Origin: Chloranthus sessilifolius
Lineage: Eukaryota; Streptophyta; Magnoliopsida; Chloranthales; Chloranthaceae
DNA length: 64,000 nt
Reading direction: 5' to 3'
Assembly: GCA_021018995.1 (NCBI GenBank)
Contig: CM037587.1
Span: 69,831,604 to 69,895,603 of the forward strand
The position numbers were made by a program, and so were the translations under genes. Each line of letters starts with the position of its first letter. Positions within the stretch are counted from its first letter, which is position 1. Below, in pieces: positions 59,201 to 64,000 of the stretch. The notes below the pieces were generated by a model that saw nothing but the letters and a program-made list of their open reading frames with translations, did no database searches and was not told the DNA's origin.

Positions 59201-61980
59201 TGGCCCATGCTCCTCTTGTCTGACTCTTGGGTTATAATTTTTTAGGAGTCTTGTGAGAAGGAGTCTCGCTCACTACGTAGCCGACTAACTCAGGCATGGT
59301 CCTGCATCGGGGATATCAGAACTTTTACTTATCAGCGGTCCTCGTGGCAATAGAAGAGGAAGGGTACATGAAAGTTGGATAGTTTGCTACTTTCTCCCTC
59401 TCTTCTCTTTTTTCTTTTATTCTTTAAACTTGTATGGGACACTCAAAAGCATTTTGTAATAATCAGATTTTGAACAAATGGTGTACCCTAATGCTAGAAA
59501 GTATTGAGAATGGCTATCTTTGGTTCTTCTTTTGCTTCAGGAGCACATTTGTTTGAATGGTATGCCTGCACTTGGACATTTCTGCAAGATGGGAGATGTC
59601 TCTCGGTTGTTTGATGGCCAAAAATGTAATAGCTGTAATATTTTAAAGCCCAAAATATTTGATATGGACATAGGTCGAGTCAGGCGTGTGCCTAAAATGT
59701 GACCCAAAGGACCTATCTAAGTTAGTGTTCAAACCTGTTTAGAATGTGAGGTCCTTAGTGGCCCAGTAAAATTGTTTAGTCAACCCAGTCATACATACAC
59801 TTAAAGCTAGTGTATACAAAATACAGCTGAATTATAACCTTCCATATACCATAGATGTATATTAGCTAATACATTGAATAAAAATGCTATCCTATATAGA
59901 TAGTATATATCTGTAAGTATTTTACACTAAAACTATAAGCCAGCTCATACACTTCCTAAAATGTAAGAGAATTACACTTAAATTGCCTCCCTGCTATACA
60001 TAGTTTGTTATGTGAGCATTACACTAAAGCAAGGCCTATTTTGGCCCATATGACTGTACAATGAAAAGCTCATGTGGGCACTGCATGAGATTCCAGTCCT
60101 ATAGCTTTCACACTTAAACTGTGTATGAGACTTATATGAAAGTGAAGCCTGAAATGTCTTTTATGTGTATACATGCAACAACAAGTGTTGGCCTTGCATG
60201 GAATTACAGCCTTAATAGATTATAAGTTGTTATTATCGCTTCTTGACTACACGACTACATGAGTCATCATGTAGTTTCATGCACACAAAGTGGACAAGAA
60301 CCACTACAAAACTCGCCACTACACTACGTCTTCTTCCTACTACGAAGTTGAAAGAAATCTGATGCAAACAGACCCTGCAAAAAAAAATTAGAAAAAGCTT
60401 ATAGTAGATGAAATTCTACGTCTAGCTTCTCAAGCTCACTTCCATTGAAACCCTTATAAACCATTGAATTAGAACCTTGGATCACAAGGTGACCTGCACC
60501 TGTAATTCAATCGCAAGGATTGCGAAGGCAATCACTGGGTCGCGAAGAGGTCATTACGGCCTTCATTCTTACGAGCTCGGCGAACTCGACACCGACACAT
60601 GTTCGACATCATCGTATCCACGAGGTCACCAAAAGGTACGTCACCAAACAAACCAAAGTTTTACCCAAAATTATAGGTCTATGGTGTCGATTTGATGAGA
60701 TCGAATCGGCAGCACAAAGATATACAAAATTTTGGTGTCGGAATCACGTGTATGATATATAATGCCAAAATCTTCAATTTGCACACTCCAGATCTTTAAT
60801 GCCGGATTTAATATAGAAACTAAGCTCTAGGTGCAATAGATAAATAAACAATATAAAATTTATATATGGGTAAATGGCCAGCAAACCAAAAGACCTAGAA
60901 ATTAGAAGGAACCAAGGAAGCACTACGGCAAGCATAGCCTCAGGCTTGTTGCGGCAACCTCACAAGGTTGTCGCGGCAAGGTGCTCAGCTGGAAAGCATG
61001 CCGCAGCAACCCTGTGGCTTGCCGAGGCAAGCCTGTGTTTGGGCTTTTGTGTGTGCTTGTGGTATCTTTTATAGGTGATGTATCTTTTATGTGTATTATG
61101 TCTTGCCCCTACAAATAGTCAACCATGTAGGGACCATACATGGGGTCTAAGGGGACCTAGTAAACTAGTTAAAATACTAAATCTATGACTATTACAATAT
61201 AGGAGCTTGGTGCACATGACGAGCTCATACCGACGAATGTAGCGTGAATGCGTGCATGCACATGTAGCAAGTAACGTGTAAGCTAAGGTAGGGATTTTAC
61301 TGCTAGTTTATGTTTTTGTTTCCTCATTCACCTCTAGTTAGCAAAAGAATATAACATATATATATATATATATAATTTTATATCAGTTGGGAGGTAAGGA
61401 TACATATGATCATGTTAGTTGCAGTTCGATGACTCCATATGCTCCTGATAAGTTTCAGTTCGATGAATGAATTTAATGCTTATCTAGTTCTAATATGAGG
61501 TTTAGTTCAAAATATAGTTCAAGAGGATGATGAGAGTACAATTTGTGGATAGATGCCAGTCAGTTTTGATATATAGTGATTCAGGATAGATGAATGCTTA
61601 TGATAGTAGAGTCGGGAATACCTTTTGTGTAAATAAGTTCATGTCAGTTTTGATAATGATGATAGCATTAGTTAAAATGAACGTGTTTGCATGTATAAGC
61701 TTATGTCAGTTAAGATGAATAGATATATTTGATCACAATATACTAAGAATTGATATATGGCTATACTAATTCAGTTCCATGTGTAGTTATAAATGATGAT
61801 GTGTAGTTTAGACGTGATGAATGGGTATGACTAATGATGCTCATTTCAGTTTACGTTGAATATGCAAGTTACTATTATATGAATCTGTTTTGATATATAA
61901 AATATGTTCATGATGTTCTTGCATACCTGATACCATGCATTGTTCACATTCAGTTATTCTTGATGTCATGTACACGTTGC

Positions 61981-62155
61981 CAAGTGATCTCGCTAACTCA
62001 GGAGCTGGACTATGTAAATCTTGAAGACAAGTGATCCGGCTAACTTGGGAGCTTGACAAGTGATCCCGCTAAATTGAGAGCTTGATTTGTCTTGGTCCAA
62101 ATGATCTCGCTAACTTGGGAGCATGACAAGTGATCCCGCTAACTCAGGAGCTTGA
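61981..62155 (+). repeat. Hairpin minisatellite in element B LTR, 5 units
   Basis: Units GTGATCCCGCTAACTCAGGA then GCTTGA and variants, the same unit as in element A with similarly variable spacers. Confidence 0.86.
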
Positions 62156-62493
62156 TTTTCTTGTTTCTTGTACATGTACATTTTACATCTCATAGCTTGT
62201 TTAAGCTAAGATATGTCAGCATGATTCTTTGTTCAACCTAATTTCTCGTAGTTGTTGCTTCATGATTTCCTTGTCTTTATTCAGCAAGAATGTTCAGCAT
62301 CTCAGCATGTTAAATTATTCATATGATAATGAATTATTTATGCTATACTAGATTCAAGATAAGATATAATATGCTTTGATTTTTATTTATGCCTCTAGAT
62401 GAACTAGAAATCTAACGTATAACTTAGCACTATAAATCTCCCTTCTGAGCTTTGATGATAACTCATCCTACGACTTCAATGTCTTAGCTGCAG

Positions 62494-62603
62494 ATATTGA
62501 TCCGGAGTATGAGGGTGATCCCATGTACTAGCCGGAGGAGGAAGAAGACGAGGAAAAGGAGGACGAGGAGGAAGAATTCGTTGAGGAATTCCTTCCGAAA
62601 TAG
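62494..62603 (+). other. Acidic exon-like segment in element B LTR
   Basis: After CGACTTCAATGTCTTAGCTG and CAG an acidic frame with PEEEEDEEKEDEEEEFVEEF ends at a stop at 62601-62603. Homologous to 44164-44276. Confidence 0.48.
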
Positions 62604-63054
62604 GTTTGAGAGAGAGATTTATTTTGATGTATAAACAATAGTATGTGCTTAAGATATTTTGATACTTCGTGTATAGGTCTTGTTTCCATTGTTTAGTCTT
62701 GTTTATATCTTTTATTAGTTTACTGCTTTAATAGATGAGTCAATATTAGTATTTACGATATTATTTCATGTTAGTGTTAATAAATTGCTTCCGCATATGC
62801 AATACTTTATACAACATGATGCACTTGTATCATAGGATCATATTAGGTGATCTGATGACGCGACCTTTCCTATATACGATGAGGGGAAATGTCTGGCCGT
62901 CATAGGTGGTATTAGAGCACCCGGCGTTAAGTCATTTGGAGACTTAACTTTGGCGTACACATATGGCAAAGTGTCTGATGTTTGTTCAGTGTTAGGATTT
63001 AGATTAAGTTTATGTTTATCTGATCAAGTTGTTGTTTGATCATAATAGGTTGTG

Positions 63055-64000
63055 ATGCCTCCAAGACGTGGGAGAGGAAAGGGTCGACCACCGTTACCCC
63101 ATCGCACTGGCCCAAATGCTATTCCAGTGGTAGGCTACGAGCACAACGCTGTCTTTGGAAGCGGAGAAAACATACATATGGTAGAAAGCCAAACTACGAT
63201 GGAGAATGTTGCTGAACATACTCCTCCTGTAGTAGATAAGCATCAAATGGGGACTGCTCCCGGAGTTGAGCAGAATGCGGGACAGAATCTGCAACTGATG
63301 GAGATCATGGTACATACTATGGCCCTGCTAGCAGAGAGACGACCTCCAGAGGACTTTGCAGAGTTCGCACGCCTTCGACCGCCTAGCTTCTATGGTCAAC
63401 ATGACTCCATGGAGGCTGAGAAATGGTTGACACAGATCGAGAAGGTGTTTCTACGGGTTAGATGCACTGAGGAAGAGAAAGTCAGTTGAGCAGCCTACAA
63501 ATTAGAGGGTGAAGCAGAGCCCTGGTGGCAGTCTGTAGATCGGACAAGAGTACCCGGAGTACCTTGGACTTGGGCCTCTTTCACTGAAGCCTTCAATGAG
63601 AAGTATTTTTCAGCACTAGAGAGATATCGGATGGAGGTTCAGTTTGTGACATTAATATAGGGTCAGATGATAGTTAGAGAGTTTGAGGCAGAGTTCACTC
63701 ACCTTTCTCAGTTTGCACCACTACTTGTAGCCGCCGAGCTCATGAAGACACAAAAGTTTAAGCAGGGTTTAAAGCCCCTTTTCAAGGAGAGAATTTCATT
63801 GTTTCAAGCAACGACATATGCAAATGTGATGAAGTTGGCCCTTATAGTAGAAACCGATGTTGAGAATATGTTCAATAGGAGAGAAGAAAAAAATAAAGGC
63901 AGAAAAGCCTAAGCATAGGCTTTTAGTTCCGGTCAATCGAGCAAGAGACCACACTACCCCATGCAGCCAGCATTCTAACCTACTACAGTAGCTTATACAT
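63055..64000 (+). pseudogene. Element B gag remnant (cut by window edge)
   Basis: MPPRRGRGKGRPPLPHRTGP lead, FYGQHDSMEAEKWLTQIEKV, LMKTQKFKQGLKPLFKERIS and FQATTYANVMKLALIVETD. Very close to the gag of element A. The zinc-knuckle region lies beyond the window. Broken. Confidence 0.86.

Larger units (their letters stand above)
41352..59624 (+). pseudogene. Plant mobile domain (PMD, MAIN-like) gene, decayed and split by insertions
   Basis: PMD proteins are plant-specific, and copies occur both as host genes (MAIN/MAIL1) and inside transposons. Approximate exons: 41352-41576, 41655-41839 continued at 57721-58051, 58127-58291, 58372-58746, 58823-59017, 59094-59159, 59246-59353, and an exon-like piece from 59541 cut by element B at 59624. 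Most junctions have GT-AG ends with pyrimidine-rich acceptors. Core family blocks are ALLERFRPET just before the LTR insertion, then TFHMSVAEM just after it, LLFLLGKTILANTSGG (a typical PMD 'LLFLLG..LFPDTSG' block), a WGxxxLAxLxRxL-like helix, and VYDPYVGSPF further on. There are at least three in-frame stops or frame changes, so it is a pseudogene even without the insertions. Alternatively it is an antisense ORF of the surrounding Tat-like element. Confidence 0.72.
59625..62904 (+). repeat. Element B 5' LTR (about 3.3 kb)
   Basis: Starts TGTAATAGCTGTAAT. It holds dyads of the TTGCCGCGGCAA type (60930-61045), five minisatellite units (61981-62155) and an acidic segment (62494-62603). It is about 500 bp longer than the element A LTR. 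The extra length lies mainly in its first half. Confidence 0.83.
59625..64000 (+). mobile_element. Element B: chromovirus of element A family, 3' part outside window
   Basis: 5' LTR 59625-62904, tRNA-Met-type primer site at 62907-62918 (TGGTATTAGAGC) and gag from 63055 to the edge. The leader after the primer site closely follows that of element A (GGCGTTAAGTCATTTGGAGA). The insertion site is the tail of the PMD gene. The left flank reads AAAAA, but the right flank is not in the window. Broken where visible. Confidence 0.88.

Overview
The window is repeat-rich nuclear DNA of a flowering plant. No bacterial operons, rRNA, tRNA or ordinary housekeeping genes are visible. The evidence for a plant is: Ty3/gypsy chromoviruses of Tekay/Del type with chromodomains and methionine-tRNA primer sites, Athila/Tat-type elements with aspartate-tRNA primer sites, a plant-mobile-domain (PMD) gene with GT-AG introns, and a tRNA-like SINE head. 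The species cannot be named from the sequence. Nearly everything is fossil LTR retrotransposon. All copies with coding remnants look broken several times over, so they are described as fossils.

Layout, left half. 1-28123 is a three-element nest. The oldest member is a minus-strand chromovirus (element 2; 5' LTR 25638-28123, gag, protease, RT, RNase H, integrase running leftward). It was split twice. A plus-strand Athila/Tat-like element (element 3, 13200-23925) sits in its protease region with a perfect ATTAC target duplication. A second minus-strand chromovirus (element 1, from beyond the left edge to 10578) sits in its integrase region. Element 1 carries an additional ORF between pol and its 3' LTR. 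28124-31640 holds a plus-strand chromovirus-related remnant with a truncated 3' LTR that contains a SINE-like head. 31640-37176 is a minus-strand Athila-like tandem (LTR, shortened internal region, LTR, gag).

Layout, right half. About 37600-39648 is a minus-strand Tat-like LTR. 41352-59624 is a decayed multi-exon PMD gene. Its core exon is split by a solo Tat-like LTR (41840-57715, target duplication ACGAT), and that LTR is itself split by a full-length plus-strand chromovirus (element A, 41881-55274, target duplication CCATC/CCGTC). Element A carries the same kind of extra 3' ORF as element 1. At 59625 a second chromovirus of the same family (element B) begins with a 3.3 kb LTR and runs off the right edge.

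What seems new. The chromoviruses share features I do not recognise as described for this clade: (a) an extra ORF of plant-transposon-protein type between pol and the 3' LTR in two independent copies; (b) two GT-AG intron-like gaps at fixed places, one between gag and protease and one of exactly 73 bp in the integrase C-terminus; (c) LTR arrays of short palindromes whose sequence differs by family while the dyad is kept, echoed in the spacer before the extra ORF; (d) a hairpin minisatellite in the LTR; (e) a short acidic, exon-like segment after a conserved splice-acceptor-like block in the LTRs of four elements. All boundaries were read by eye and no database search was run.
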